Shown: positions 25,547 through 37,729 of the stretch, in pieces | How the letters are laid out: the number at the start of each line of letters is the position of its first letter | Numbering within the stretch: the stretch's first letter is position 1 | Assembly (NCBI GenBank): GCA_033030425.1 | Contig: JAUFSD010000002.1 | Location: forward strand, 2,108,001 to 2,172,000 | Length of the DNA: 64,000 nt | Direction of reading: 5' to 3' | From: Verpa conica | Taxonomy: Eukaryota > Ascomycota > Pezizomycetes > Pezizales > Morchellaceae | The notes under the pieces: model-generated | Database searches by the model: none | Told to the model about the DNA's origin: nothing | What the model saw: the letters and a program-made list of their open reading frames with translations, nothing else | Made by a program: the position numbers and the translations under genes

Positions 25547-25816
25547 TTAAACTGCGCCAAGAGCTAAATATAAATAAGAGTTAGACGAACCTATACAGAA
25601 AGTAAACTGTCCGTACCCGAACACTGCAGCGACAGCTTGAAGAAATAGATAAAGATGGAACTGCCGAGATGTACGAAGAGAAGTTAGTGCCCGCTGGAAA
25701 AGATGTGCGGGTGATCGATCATCGAGGTCTTTTTTGTAGCCAGCAAGATCAAGATCTGCTTTCTTGATGTGGTGTGGCTTTTTCTGTTGTTTTGGTCTAT
25801 TCTGTTCCTTCTGCAT
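25547..25816 (-). CDS. Small hypothetical ORF, 89 aa, weak
   Basis: I do not recognise it. It begins with a very basic, Gln/Lys-rich segment (KEQNRPKQQKKPHHIKK) and ends with a hydrophobic stretch (FHLYLFLQAVAAVFGYG) that could be one membrane helix. It starts with ATG and has no obvious introns or neighbours in an operon-like arrangement. It could be a small membrane protein, the first exon of a longer gene, or chance. Confidence 0.2.
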   Translation of the reverse strand: MQKEQNRPKQQKKPHHIKKADLDLAGYKKDLDDRSPAHLFQRALTSLRTSRQFHLYLFLQAVAAVFGYGQFTFCIGSSNSYLYLALGAV

Positions 25817-26835
25817 TGTGTGTTCGATGGTAAGGGGTGGCGAACAAGTGAGGTCTAAACAAGCAACATGTGAGAGTGTTAATGCTGACTAAACATGTTT
25901 CTCACAAATTCTCACTCGGCCACATTGTCATTTTATGGTAAGACATCTACGGATGCATATATATACCTACAAAAGTAACTAAGATGAGAAGTCAAAAGAT
26001 ATGACAATAACCTTCACCTTGGGAATTTACTCTTTCTTTTTCCCAGCCCTAGGTTAAATGCATGCATGCCCATTTTACTCTTAAGTTTTTCGTACTATGT
26101 AGTACCATCCAATAACAGACCCCACCCGGGTGATAGACAGCAGATTTCGTATAGAAGCGTTCATCCGAAAGTTAACTGCGTAGCCAATAAACAATCTTCA
26201 ATTCGGAATTATGAAGTAAGAAGGTTTCCTGCATAACATTCTCTTAGGTAGGTCTATTTATCTGCTTAACTGGAGAAATGCCTAGTTCATAGAATAGTTT
26301 CCGATCTAGAACTCTGCAATGGTCATTTCTCTTAGACTGATCTCCAGACACCTATATGAAATTTTTGTGGGTATAGTCAATACCAAGTACTTCTGCTGTG
26401 ACAACGCAATATTCAACGGGAAAGGTGTCTATTGCGTCCATCGAATACAATGCTGCCAGCAAATCGGCTTACAACCTGCAATATTCCTCACGTGTGATTC
26501 TACGTAGTTTTTCTGAGATGAATCGGGAATAGAATGCACGTTACCTGAACGGCTATAAACGCCATTCTTGCTACCTTTCCAATACTTTCAGTCGCATGTA
26601 CCTAAGGCACATACAGCACCGGTAATTCCCTCAACAACACCTGTAGTTCCATCAGGCTCTCGATATCAAGTTTTTTTTCTCATCTACAATTTTCCTCCCC
26701 GACGTAGATCACATTCAAAAGAGACTATTCTCTATCGCAGCACTGTCCATACCTACAGTTACTATCTTACTTTCCTGAAATTTCATTCTCTGCAACTACC
26801 CACGCCGAAGCAGTTACATACCTCATCAGAAGAAT
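25817..26835. other. Spacer upstream of the 26.8-kb orphan gene
   Basis: No gene was supported. The final 300 bp is pyrimidine-rich and free of stops over 93 codons in one + frame (26568-26849), consistent with a leader of the downstream gene. Confidence 0.35.
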
Positions 26836-27711
26836 ATGTGTCAATTTGATGTATCCCAGTATATTTACCCATGCAATACGTTCATCTATTACCTCACCCA
26901 GCGATGCCGACAGTCTGTTTCACGATGCAGGAAGGTCAATCTACGACAAAGACACGTTAGGAAAGAGGGGCCATGCAGATACCCGCAAGTCTGTGATTGG
27001 TGCAACTCAGTGAACGGTATGAACAGAGATTCTGTCATGAAGCTCTGGGACGAAGCGAAGTCTATGCCTAAAACTCTGCATAGAGGAATTTCGGTCTTGC
27101 CTACTCAGAGGGTACCAGTTCCAGAGGTGAGCTTCGTGGAATATGATGGAACTACATATTATGTCTCACCCACTGAGTTTCAACGCCGAGTATTGCCTGA
27201 TCTCCTGAAGAAAGCAGAAACCAAAAACATACGTAATGGCAAGGCCATGAACTACAGTGGCACTAGTGAGCCAGTAATAGTCGTAACTCCAACCTGGGAA
27301 CCAGAACCAACTACAGCGATACGTTTAAAAACTACTGTCACTCCAATAGACCAGGTAGACAAAGCACAAACTTTAGTATTATCCAGACATGCGGACGCCC
27401 CGCGAAAAAATGGTGGTACGGTAAATGACAAAGGTAAGAATCTAGGAAGAAACCATTTTTCTCAGTTCCGATATCCACTGGGCGAGAACAGGACCCCCCT
27501 ATTTAATAGACAACAATGCTGCGAATGGAGGTTCCACGAAGAGCTCGATCAACAAGGAAGGTTCGTGGCTGCTGTCAACTACCCTTTAAATGCGCAGGAA
27601 GCCCCTGAAAGAGCCTTGTTCTACCCAGGGTTTACCTATATTGATCCTCAGAGCTTTTTTTATGGTGAATATTACGGTAATCTATACCAAATGGGTCAAA
27701 CACTTTACTAA
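26836..27711 (+). CDS. Orphan fungal protein with Cys-rich N-terminus, 291 aa
   Basis: No function can be assigned. The uninterrupted frame starts MCQFDVSQYIYPC. Cysteines continue through RCRQSVSRCRK, GPCRYPQVCDWC and end near residue 60. The opening resembles a loose class of fungal hypothetical proteins that start MC-x(n)-Y-x-C and carry scattered Cys in the first 60 residues; I know of no established role for it. The middle is hydrophilic (Thr/Pro-rich). The C-terminus is aromatic (FYPGFTYIDPQSFFYGEYYG). There is no signal peptide or membrane segment. The length of the uninterrupted frame in otherwise stop-rich AT DNA is the main evidence that it is real. Neighbours give no clue. Confidence 0.6.
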   Translation: MCQFDVSQYIYPCNTFIYYLTQRCRQSVSRCRKVNLRQRHVRKEGPCRYPQVCDWCNSVNGMNRDSVMKLWDEAKSMPKTLHRGISVLPTQRVPVPEVSFVEYDGTTYYVSPTEFQRRVLPDLLKKAETKNIRNGKAMNYSGTSEPVIVVTPTWEPEPTTAIRLKTTVTPIDQVDKAQTLVLSRHADAPRKNGGTVNDKGKNLGRNHFSQFRYPLGENRTPLFNRQQCCEWRFHEELDQQGRFVAAVNYPLNAQEAPERALFYPGFTYIDPQSFFYGEYYGNLYQMGQTLY

Positions 27712-29101
27712 GCTATAATTCCGTGAAATTTGGTCATTATTGTGAAAGTCACAACAGATACATTTTGTAGTCAGTCAGTTTAGATTAGAAAATTTAGATT
27801 AGCATTGATTTGAGGCTATTCCAGATTTAGCACATAGATATAGCCTTTCTAATGCTTACTGATTCTATAGTCCCTTACGTACAGGTAAAAAGGTCTCAAA
27901 AATAAAATCTAGAAATATTTATACCCCCTATATTTATTTCTCAGCCGAAAGTAGCCCTTATACGCCACTGTTGATGGTGGGTACTGCCGACCTAGCGTTG
28001 AGCATTATGGCAATGATATTGAGATGATAATCTAATAATACCGCCATTATGTTATTTAGGACTTACAACAAAAGGGTTCTTTCGTGAGAAGTACAATCTT
28101 ACGAGGGTGAAGTTAGAACGGCCAGGGTATCGACTGGCATGAGTTTACACCTTAAAGCTACGTGTACTTCAACTAATATATCACCTTAGGCGTTCCAACC
28201 CCACCCCCATACGCTTATACATCACTCTTCCGATTTCACTTCGGGAATCAAACCGCGAGGCTTGTGCAAGCCGTTGTAGGGGTATCTTTTACCGATATTC
28301 AAGTGCATTAATTGCTAGGCCATAGACGGCGCTGCTGATACATTTAGCAATCAATCTCTCCATATGAGTTGGTGTAATATTCGCCTAGCTAAAATCACTC
28401 TCTATGAATTTTACCATTACTAGATGTTACTAGGTAGGTTTTTCATTGACACAGAGCTCCAGTGATCAATATGTTGTATAAAGAAACCATGTAGATTGAC
28501 GGAGCTATCTCTACCATGAATGTTGACGGATACGGGCCGCTGACGGCCTAGACAGAAGACCAATCCTCTGCAATGTCTTTTGGTAAAAGAGATTTACTGG
28601 GATCAATGATTACCTGCATATATGGCATACCATATGCATCTTACACCTAGTAATAATTTAGGCACCGGCTCAAAGAAATAACTAACCTACAGCACCTACA
28701 ACTATAGCCCGGCCAAGCGTATACCTTTATAAGAGCAGAGCCTGATTATTCTTACATATAGTATCCACATATATATCACCGACCACAATATATCAAAATT
28801 AAAAGTAAGTATACCGGGAACCCCGCTGCTATGATGGTGCACTTGCTTTTCTTAAACGGGAAGGAATGGGTCTAGTGAGTACCTGCGTCCACACAGAACT
28901 TATGAAATAGCGATGTAATACTGCCTTCCTGGAGAATACGATTTTAATCAGTATTCTCCTAATACACCTTATGATAAGTCTAAATTTTGATCACAAAACC
29001 TCACTCAGTCTAATAATAAAAAAACTAGCATCACGACATGATAATAAATCTCCACGCCTAACCTTCAAACAACACCCTCCCCAAATATCAGTAATCATGC
29101 A
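27712..29101. other. Intergenic block without visible genes
   Basis: AT-rich sequence between the 3' ends of two converging genes (orphan + and GPI-type protein -). No RNA gene, repeat or coding region was recognised. Confidence 0.4.
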
Positions 29102-30114
29102 CTACAAACACCCAAAACCTATGAAAATAGCTATAATAGCGGACCCAAAGACCCACACCGATGACACCACCTTTAGCGACAATGCAGCATTCTCGTCCTG
29201 AGACGTCGAGCTGGTTTGATCCAATGATTCGGCACTAGAGCTGGTCTGACTACTGCTACTCCCGGTACTAGATGATGACCCTGATCCAGAGGTGGTGGCG
29301 GTGGACCCTGATCCGGAAGTGGTGGATCCCGACCCAAAAAAGGGGTATTTGCTTGTATCGAGGTCTGGACATAGTGTCCTAGCATTCATGAGAGACTTTG
29401 AGATATCCCAACGCAGGCTCGTAGTGGTAGATGCAACTTCAAGGGCGAAAATAGACAATTGCGTTGAACAGGTGCTATCGCAAAAAACAGCGGCTGTTCT
29501 AGAATTTGGATCGGTCTCGCCGTATAAGTATATCGCTTGAGCGAAAGGGTCCGATTTAGGTAGTAGATAACAGTATGTCCCAGAATTACTACATAAACTC
29601 AATTAATACAATTCCGCAATGAGGATATACGGGGTGTAGCTTACAGATCCTTGAGACAAGTATCATAAAACCAAGTCTCGACAGTAAGTGCGGTATCATT
29701 CAAAAACATTGACAATCCCGCCTGACCTCCTTTGCTCCCGTTCCAGGCAGAATCATCAGCCGAATTCACGCTCGTGACATCTTCAGTCGTACAGTCTGCC
29801 CTAAGGTCATCCCTCCAATCGCGTAGGGCACTGATACACTCGTCCGCACACCTTTGGTCAAAGACATCCTGCTTGTAATCACCTCCAAGTCGCGAGCCCT
29901 TCAACTTGAGAAACCAGTCGGAGCAAGGCAAGGTGCGAGCCCAAGTTGCAGCGCAGGTGCTTGAAATGGGCGCGGAGGGGAGAACGATGCCGTTCCAGTA
30001 GGGATCCTTATAGCCACTTAGAACCCCGGTCGAATTAAAACTGATATCGGCGGACGCGTAGGGAAGGATAATGGCCATGAGAGTGGCAAGTTTAACAGAT
30101 GTTGTTAAAACCAT
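29102..30114 (-). CDS. Secreted, probably GPI-anchored cell-surface protein
   Basis: Exons 30114-29645 and 29588-29102 are joined by a 56-nt intron (GTAAGC donor, TAG acceptor, phase 2); the product is 318 aa. An N-terminal signal peptide (about 1-22, KLATLMAIILPYASA) is followed by a Cys-containing ectodomain with CSDWF, RCADECISALRDW and, spanning the splice, TCLKDLNSGTYCYLLP. The CLKD-x-SG-x-YC pattern recurs in ascomycete secreted proteins of unknown function, some with LysM-like annotation. Next comes a Ser/Thr/Gly-rich stalk of about 60 residues, then a C-terminal hydrophobic tail (VWVFGSAIIAIFIGFGCL) typical of a GPI-attachment signal. It lies about 1.7 kb downstream of the Crh enzyme on the same strand, consistent with a wall or surface role, but its activity is unknown. 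Confidence 0.82.
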
Positions 30115-31775
30115 CTTTATTGGAAGAGCGATAGCAAATACTACAGAAAGCAGTTATACCGGGGATTGTGCTAACGTTTGCGGTAAGAGAGTCGGAATAA
30201 ACCCTACTAGTGCTGCAGATAATCACAGGCGATAGTGATCCTAGATAGAGTGCTAGCTAGATGAAATTGTTGGTACCGAAGCCTAATGGTGGGCGTAGAA
30301 GACGAACCCTTCCCATACTTATAGATTTTTTTTGTTTATTACCCTGGGTACTTAAATGTATGCTCCCGTAATAACCTTGATTTAGAATGACCGCTTACAC
30401 AACTTATACCACTTGTTCGTGTCACAGGCCCCGCTTATTTAGGTGGGTGGATGCATATATGTACTATTAAATCTACCCTACTTGGTGTTGTAAACTACTA
30501 CGCCAATTGCAGGCTGTAAAATCAAGATAGCTTTAGGTCCTGAAATTTAGTATTTTGAAATACCAACTTATGTTTGGAACAATATCTTCTCCATTACAAC
30601 CGTCTAATGATGTAGCGATTTCAGCCTCTCAATATTGACCAAGAAAGATTATACCTCTTCAACAGTAAGTTATGACGATCTACAATAGCTACGAAGTACA
30701 CATTAAATCTCAGAGCTACAGACTGCATAAACTGCCCAGCCGACCGCAGTCAACTGTACTCGTAATCTTATGAGTATTCAGACGACGCCAAGCCCCGACT
30801 AGACGGCCTGTCGACCGCAACTCTCCAGCCAAGCCAGTCAGTCCAATTGTTGGGACTGAAGTCAGTCTCTTGGCAAATAGTAAATATGTATTGGCAACAG
30901 TATAGAGCCCCAAGTTAGAACTCCAGTAAAATTCTCTCCTATTATTATACTATTTCTCAGACTTCTCAGAGATAGAAAACAGATTTGAACATTTTCCTTC
31001 AGCTATAACTCTATAGATCTACGTTGCGGTCAGGGGCAGCACCCAGTGTTGAGTTATTCCGTTCGCCTAGTCGGGCGATAGTTCATCCAGTCCGTCTTGC
31101 AAAGTTCGTCCGAAGACTGGGCGCTGGCTGTGCTGAGTCGCAGCTCCCCAATAAAACACATGAACAAAGACAAGGCATGCCCTCACGAAACATCACTCGA
31201 TTCACCACAGCCAATAAAATTATTCACCTAATCCCAACGTTACGCAAAGTGCACTTCTCAGTTAACCAAAGTATTAACAATATTCTTGTCAATTTTTCCC
31301 CCCCCCACTTGAGGGGCGATCCGTAGGGATGGAATCCCCACAAAATACCAATAAGCAAACCGTGCAAAGATGTGCTATACATACATGTGCTGAACAGAAA
31401 ATAACCCGCTGAAAATCCCGCAACTCCAACAACGATAAAGAACCGATGGTGATAAGGGGGCACAATAACGACGTTATTGTCAGCAACTCACCAACAGATA
31501 AAAGGCAGTTACATAAAAGAATATCAAGGAAACAGTTAACTAGAGATTAAAGGGAAAAGGCTATGGTTCTTCAGGGGCAGTGTAAAAAAAGACAAGGTGA
31601 ACAGGTATCACGGCAATAATGAACAAGAGAAAATAAAGAGAGAAAAACAGACGCTGGTAGTAATGCACAAACCGCTCCTTCGCGCTACACATATTCCCAC
31701 CAAGAATAAAGACGCACAACCCAGACCCAACCCCAATAATAAAACAAGTCGTATTCCACGGACTAATAATTACAT
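30115..31775. other. Intergenic spacer between two cell-surface genes
   Basis: This is the promoter region of the GPI-type gene plus the 3' flank of the Crh gene. Slightly GC-richer stretches lie at about 30720-30860 and 31020-31160; no family was recognised in them. Nothing else was seen. Confidence 0.35.
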
Positions 31776-33292
31776 TTACAGGACAATAACACCGACAGCG
31801 GCGACAATAATCGCCAACATACTCCCTCCCAAGACCTTCTGGGTAGAAGCTGATGAGCCTTGCCCTTGGATGAAGGGAGTATCAGAGCTAGTAGAGCTAG
31901 TAGAGCTGTCATCGGTAGAAGAGGATGAAGTAGAACTTGCGGAAGCTGCAGATCCGGTAGTCGTCGTGGTATCATCGCCTCTTAATCCGTTTGCGCCAGT
32001 ACCAGCGCCAGTAAGACCGGGGACGGTCTCAACATCAGAGGCGCTTGCAGAAGCTCCACTGGAAGTCTTGGAAGCAGGGAGCTCAGCAGTCATGTTGGTG
32101 CCAGTACCCAAGAAGCTCTTAAGAACAGTTCCTTTATCAGTCATGACGACATTGCTCTCAAGACCTGCAGCATCGTTGTAGATATAAGAGACTGAGCCAG
32201 AGCCGACCTTGTTGGCGTTTGAAGGGGGATCGTAGCACTCGATCTTAACATCCTTGAAAGTGACATAGTAGTAACCATTATCCTTGATATCCTGAGAGTT
32301 CCAGTCGATTTCACCGCCAGCCCATGCGATGGTACCAGGAGCGTTGGAGGCGAGACCACCAGGCCAGAGCGAAAGTTGAACACGTGCAGGGGTCTGGGGA
32401 TAGTTGTAGGACTTGCTGGTTGCGTTATAGGTGTCAGATTTCTTGAGGATACGGCCGACTTGTCCGTCAACAGACCAAGTAATGGAGTCTGGAGTCCAGT
32501 CAATCTCATAGGTGTGGAAGTTGTTGTATGTATCCGCCTGAAGGCTGATGTTGCCGCCGTTCATGTCTATAATAGGCTCACGTCAGAAATCATTCCCATC
32601 TAGTAACAAGGTTTATGCCTAGAATTCTGGGAAAGAATAATCGAAGAGAATACTTACAGTTAGGAACCCCTTGCCAATAAAAGTTTGTTTGCGCATCATT
32701 CAAATCCACACCAATCCACTCATAATCGATCTCGTCCTTCATATCACTCAATAGAATGAACGCCGAAACCACACCCTTACCCCTACTGGTCTTCAATGTA
32801 GCCGAGATTTTCCCATACCACACGTAAACGGTACTTGCAAGAACGGTCCCAACGGTGTTTGGTGCCATTGTCAACAGAAGCTGATTGTCATAAATAGTCG
32901 GCTCTCCATCGGCGACCCAATCAGCATTCGCGGGATTTCCCAGATACTTTGTTTTGTCGGCAATCCGGTCGAGATTCGAGAAGGTACTGTCAACGTTCTT
33001 GCAGATCGGCGCTGGGACGCAGGAATCGATGGTAGCTGAGTGTTTCGGATCGCAACCTCCGAGGCAGTATGCGCCCACTCCGCATTGACCGTACTCTGTA
33101 ATATTTAGCTTATCATATAGACTTTTTGAGAGCTTATAAAAACTCGTGAAGAAATTTAAACATACGGGAGCAGCATGGCTTATTGGAAGGGCAGTTTCCA
33201 AGGCCAACACCACACTCAGCGGTAATCTGGGCGTACGCAACCGTTCCGAGAACAGCAGCTGTCACGAGAAGAGTGTTGAATAATTGAACCAT
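31776..33292 (-). CDS. CRH1: Crh-family GH16 chitin-glucan transglycosylase, GPI-anchored
   Basis: Cell-wall enzyme that transfers chitin chains onto beta-1,6/1,3-glucan at the outer face of the plasma membrane and wall. Three exons, 33292-33166, 33095-32658 and 32566-31776, give 451 aa. The upstream exon restores a signal peptide (MVQLFNTLLVTAAVLGTVAYA) and a Cys-rich chitin-binding-like module (CPSNKPCCSQYGQCGVGAYC, about 34-53). The catalytic signature is DEIDYE at about 163-168, with nucleophile Glu164, Asp166 and acid/base Glu168 all present. WTPDSITWSVDG and LSLWPGG are typical GH16 strands. A Ser/Thr/Ala-rich stalk and a hydrophobic GPI signal (LGGSMLAIIVAAVGVIVL) close the protein. 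Start choice: the first ATG preceding the signal peptide. The symbol is by family; the exact paralogue is not resolved. Confidence 0.95.
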
Positions 33293-34548
33293 TGCCGTAA
33301 AAGATTGCAATAATTACGAGAACGTCGAGTGATAATAAAAGTAAAGTCCAAAAAAAATAGAAAACGACAGAGATACAGCGAGCGAACGAATGGGCTCAAC
33401 TGAAATCAAACGAAAGTCACTGTAAATTGGTGAGGAAGGGGTTTAGAGGAGAGGTGGGAAAGAAACAAGATAGGAATGTAACTTTATGGAAGATGCAACC
33501 GAATGCAGCCACCTCGTATGAGCAAGGAAAATATGGCTGAACCACACGCTTGCCGGAAAAAGGGGTGGATGTAGGGAAGTGATATGCTTCTTCTTAGAAT
33601 GAGCGTAAGAATCGAAGTCACAGGCAGAATAGCAGGGGGTTGTTTGAGAAAAACAAGTCAATGTATTAATGCTACAGCTGCTTGTTATATTCCTCAGTTC
33701 TTTCTTTTTTTCTTTCTTTTTTGCTTTAACGGGATTTAATCTTGTGAATGAGTGAACAAGAAAATTAAAAAAAAAAAAAAAAAGAATGATTGTCGAAAAA
33801 AGCCGCTGAATGAAAGACGAAGAAGTAACGAGAGAAGAAGGAAGAGGCCGAGAAGGGGGTGGGAAGGGGTGGGTAAAAAGAGGGTGTGGGGGAGGGGGAG
33901 TGGGGAGTGGGAGTGGGAGTGGGAGTGCATTGGGATGGGGTCCACGCAGGAAGACACATGTAACTAGTTAGGTCCAACTAGCTAGAAGGAAGGGGCAAAA
34001 GTCTCTGGGAGAATGCCAAAGCGTTGCCTAGTCCAGACCAGATAGAAGCCGTTATGTGAGGAGGTCTAGGTGGAGAAGGACTCTGAAGGAGAGCTCGCCA
34101 GAGTCAATTCAGTATAGAGAAAGTAGATAGATACATGTACATGGCCTATACCCATGTATGCCTAGCCTAGCCTAACCCACTGGAAATATATCTTATTGGC
34201 CAGTTGCTCTTATGCTGTGAGGTTGCCCAATGGGAAGGCGCCCATGCGCCGCATTTCCCGACCCGGAAGAGATTGAACCACCACCACCCCCCCTCCTGTG
34301 CAACTTCTTGGAAGGCGAACAACGATCTGACATATCTTATACAGCGATTTATGCATTTCAGCAGACGTTCTTCTACTCACCCAGGTGTCTATTGGACACT
34401 CTTTCGCTACTATACCCCTATACATCTGATGGTGTTCGCTTGGAGTGCAAGTGCTATTATCACCACCCAACTAGGCCTGTTATCTTGGGATGGACACTAA
34501 GACTTGTACCCTCCTTTGTTAATCACTTGTTCTCGGTAACACGAGCCA
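33293..34548. promoter_or_regulatory. Promoter/leader region of the Crh gene with long purine tract
   Basis: There is no supported gene. From about 33752 to 33930 the + strand is almost purely purine (A-run, then GGGAGTGG-type repeats), so it is a pyrimidine tract on the Crh coding strand. Poly-T/CTTT motifs lie at about 33700-33725. Such tracts are common in promoters or 5' leaders of highly expressed fungal genes. Confidence 0.4.
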
Positions 34549-34902
34549 TCAAAACCTCCCAACTCTAACCTCATTCTTGTAAATCTCATGACCCAGCGCA
34601 CAGCCCTCAACCACAGACAAAAATGGGAACTCTGCCGGTTCTTCGAGAATAACGTTCGAGAACCCAATACCCAAGACTGTCTTAGGGTTCATTGAACCTC
34701 TACCCCACCTGGTCCCATCCGAGTTCCGGATCACCGTTTCTCCGGGTCCACACAAATTGTATCCTCTGTCCTCTGTGCCCTTGGATCTGTATCGCTTGTG
34801 GGGCATATTTAGAACAGCTTGGTAGAGGCTAAAATTGACCTGGCAATTGGCCCCAACTACGGAAGATGCACCAAAATCGGACCCTGCATTATCTGGGTCC
34901 AC
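34549..34902 (-). CDS. Unrecognised ORF or exon, weak
   Basis: The frame is open for over 115 codons and has fairly balanced amino-acid composition (GYNLCGPGETVIRNSDGTRW, then ILEEPAEFPFLSVVEGCALG). It looks more protein-like than other frames in this block, but no ATG lies at its 5' end (the first start-like codon is GTG). It may be one exon, a pseudogene fragment, or chance. I do not recognise a family. Confidence 0.22.
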   Translation of the reverse strand: MDPDNAGSDFGASSVVGANCQVNFSLYQAVLNMPHKRYRSKGTEDRGYNLCGPGETVIRNSDGTRWGRGSMNPKTVLGIGFSNVILEEPAEFPFLSVVEGCALGHEIYKNEVRVGRF

Positions 34903-37729
34903 GACTTTATCCGTATCGTCGCGGGACCCCGGACCGTCAGCGGGAAATTATGGCAGTCCCGGCGCCTCTAAATGTTGAAGGTCACAGCTCTTCCCCCAGG
35001 CCCACCGTTCAGATTTCGCTTGGCTAGTGTGACCAAATCTCATGCTTCTTATAAATATAGCAACAACGTTGCGGGATTACCAGACGACCTTCCACAAAGA
35101 CACCGAACCCCCCCGATCAATCATCAGTCTAGGTCAAAAATGGCTTCGTTTAAACTTGATAAACCATCGTCATCACACATAAATCGGCCTTTTTTACCTT
35201 TTTACACTGACTAATAAAACCCGTGTGGTCTCTCAAATTCGCGCTCAGATTTCCCACTAACCCATCATCATTACACCAGAGCCTATCCTGAAGCTGAGTT
35301 AGTTTTCTATACCTCTTTTTCTACCCCCTTTGCCGAAAGTCAAATTTCAATAGATCTATATATGGCGTGACGAGGGTCTATTCATTATAAACGAGGAAAT
35401 TGATACCTATACATCGCCGCGTGGACAACCTCCACACACACACTAGCTACCTAAACGAAAAACATCCGCTTACTCGACCTCATTTCGATAAGAAGTCTAT
35501 TTAGAGACCAGCAAAAATCTACTTACACACTCTTCCTAGTCGATAAGCCTAGATTAGAGAATATCGGATTTCCACAACAAGTCTTAGAAACCATATAAGG
35601 AAATCGGCATCCCACAAGGCTACAGAACGGAGTTCGCCTTGGTGTTTTTCCAGCTTAATCGTTTGCCTGGCACCATCGGCCTTTTCTCCTGCTGCCAAGC
35701 TCGCACCCGAGGCACCGATACCCGCCCCTAAATATTGGCTTACGACTAGCCACACTTTATACGTTCTAGCTGTATCTATTAAAAGCTTTGCTAGATCTCC
35801 GGCCGCTGGACTTTGGTTAGAGAGGCCAGAGCACTTGGTTGAAGCACAGTTGGAACGGGTACAAGTGCGGTATAAACAAGGTTGGGTGGTGGCCGGTGTC
35901 GAACCGTGATAGGAGTATAATAAGATGGAATAGCACCTCTTTAATAGTTACCTCGGTACCAAACCAAAGAGCAATAGCAAACTATAACATTACAAAAACA
36001 AAAATTACACTATCTAGAACTCTAGGATCAAAAGATTTCTATTTTTAACAGCCTACAATTGGCCGCGGTACTCGACAAATAAGATAAGCTTTCGATTAAC
36101 CAGCTGGAGAGAACTCCTACTATTTAGCGCTTTGTATTTACTAAGAAATAAATATCTTAGTTCTCCCTAAGGTGGCGGTGTGATCAAGCAAAATGCAAGC
36201 AGTGGGTGTCCTCTTTATGTTAGTTCATGTTATGTCACTCGGTTTTAATCCGTGAGATATATCATACGAAGCCTAAGCTTGCTTTGGAGAGCTGAATATG
36301 CCACAAGTTCCGTTCTCGGATACTAGTCTAAATCATGTAGATCGAATAGGTTAGCTGTGTCAGGGCTTTCGACTACCTCATTATTGGCTATATGCACTTA
36401 TACAATCATAACGTATAAATACGTAGGTAATCAATTCGTAGGGTAGTAGGTTACTAGCATAATTATTCTGAGGTATATAGCCTCGATCACTGAGGTAAGT
36501 ACTTAGTCAGAACAGCGCTCTAGAGGCTCATATATATAGTCACGCCTATGTAAATTTGAGGCTAGTGGTTTAATCTTCTGCACTCTTCCCGGATCCTGGG
36601 CTGGTGCTCACAACCAATGTTCTGGGTCTGACGTAAACTCTTATTCCCGCCAACCTCATTAGACTCTGAGTCCGAAACGTCTACGGGAACTAGCGAGGAA
36701 TTAGGACCCGGAAACGAACCAACTTCTTACCAACGTATCCCAGTCATCCTAGCTAGTCAGTCTAATAGGAGCCTCTTAAATGGAAATCATGATTATCGAT
36801 GTCAACACAACCCTCCCGGGGCTCATTGATACTAAAGCTACGGGCACCGGTATGGGCATCTGTTTGAAGAAACGATCAGAGCTTGAGTGCTATTAATGCA
36901 AATATAAAGGGCACTCTTATCTCCCCCGCCACCTTTCTAATTTGCTTCTATGTGAAGTCCCACGAAACGGCTTCATTACCTGGAAGCCTAGGTGCTCGGA
37001 GCCTGAGAATTAACCGCGTTTGTCGACTGCTGTGTTTGCTTTTCTGTGGGGATGAAGGTGGGATGTTGGATGGTGGGGTAGTATCTTATAGGCTAGTTGG
37101 TTGAACCATACACTTTCGAGTGAGCAATAACATGTTAAGTATTAGGAAGTTGCTTTTATATAATAAGAGCATGTCATGACTGGCTTAGTAGATCCTACGT
37201 GCTAGCTGTAGCTGGCGTTAAATTATACTCCCTTACAATTACTCTCCCGTTTATCTATCGCTTGCATAATATTTAGGAGATCTAACCCAGAGAATAGGCT
37301 ATCGGTATCAGCACAACGTGGTCTAGCACATGAAGCGATACTGGAAAGAGAGGGGCTCCGGTTTGATAGTCTGGGTGATGAATAGTATGTGTATCCCAAG
37401 AGAGAATATGGACCACTGACTGAATCATAGAGTATCAACCTTTATTTGTGATATTCATCCCCTGTAGTCGACGATTCACGATGTAGACACGCGACCTACG
37501 ATAATCCTTTCTCCACAGCTGGTGCGTGGGCGTCGATCACGTCGGGCTAACCCCTGAACTTGCATCGCTTCGTCCCCCAAATACGGTAACACCCACCACC
37601 TCACCCACCCTTTCTTCCGGTTCGTCAGCCATCTTTTCCTCCTCCTTTTCCTTTAAAATAACAACTATCAGAAAGAGCCCTCTTCTCTAGTTTCTTACAG
37701 TCTTTCACTAATATCAGCACAAATAAATA
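34903..37729. other. Gene-poor block upstream of PHO8
   Basis: AT-rich with only short frames on both strands. The last 200 bp before 37730 is pyrimidine-rich and likely holds the PHO8 promoter. A B-box-like GGTTCGACACC occurs on the minus strand near 35895-35908 but no tRNA fold could be drawn around it. Confidence 0.35.

Noticed and set aside
35880..35975. Possible tRNA because of a minus-strand GGTTCGACACC B-box
   Set aside because: No acceptor stem could be paired and the A-box and anticodon arm are not recognisable.
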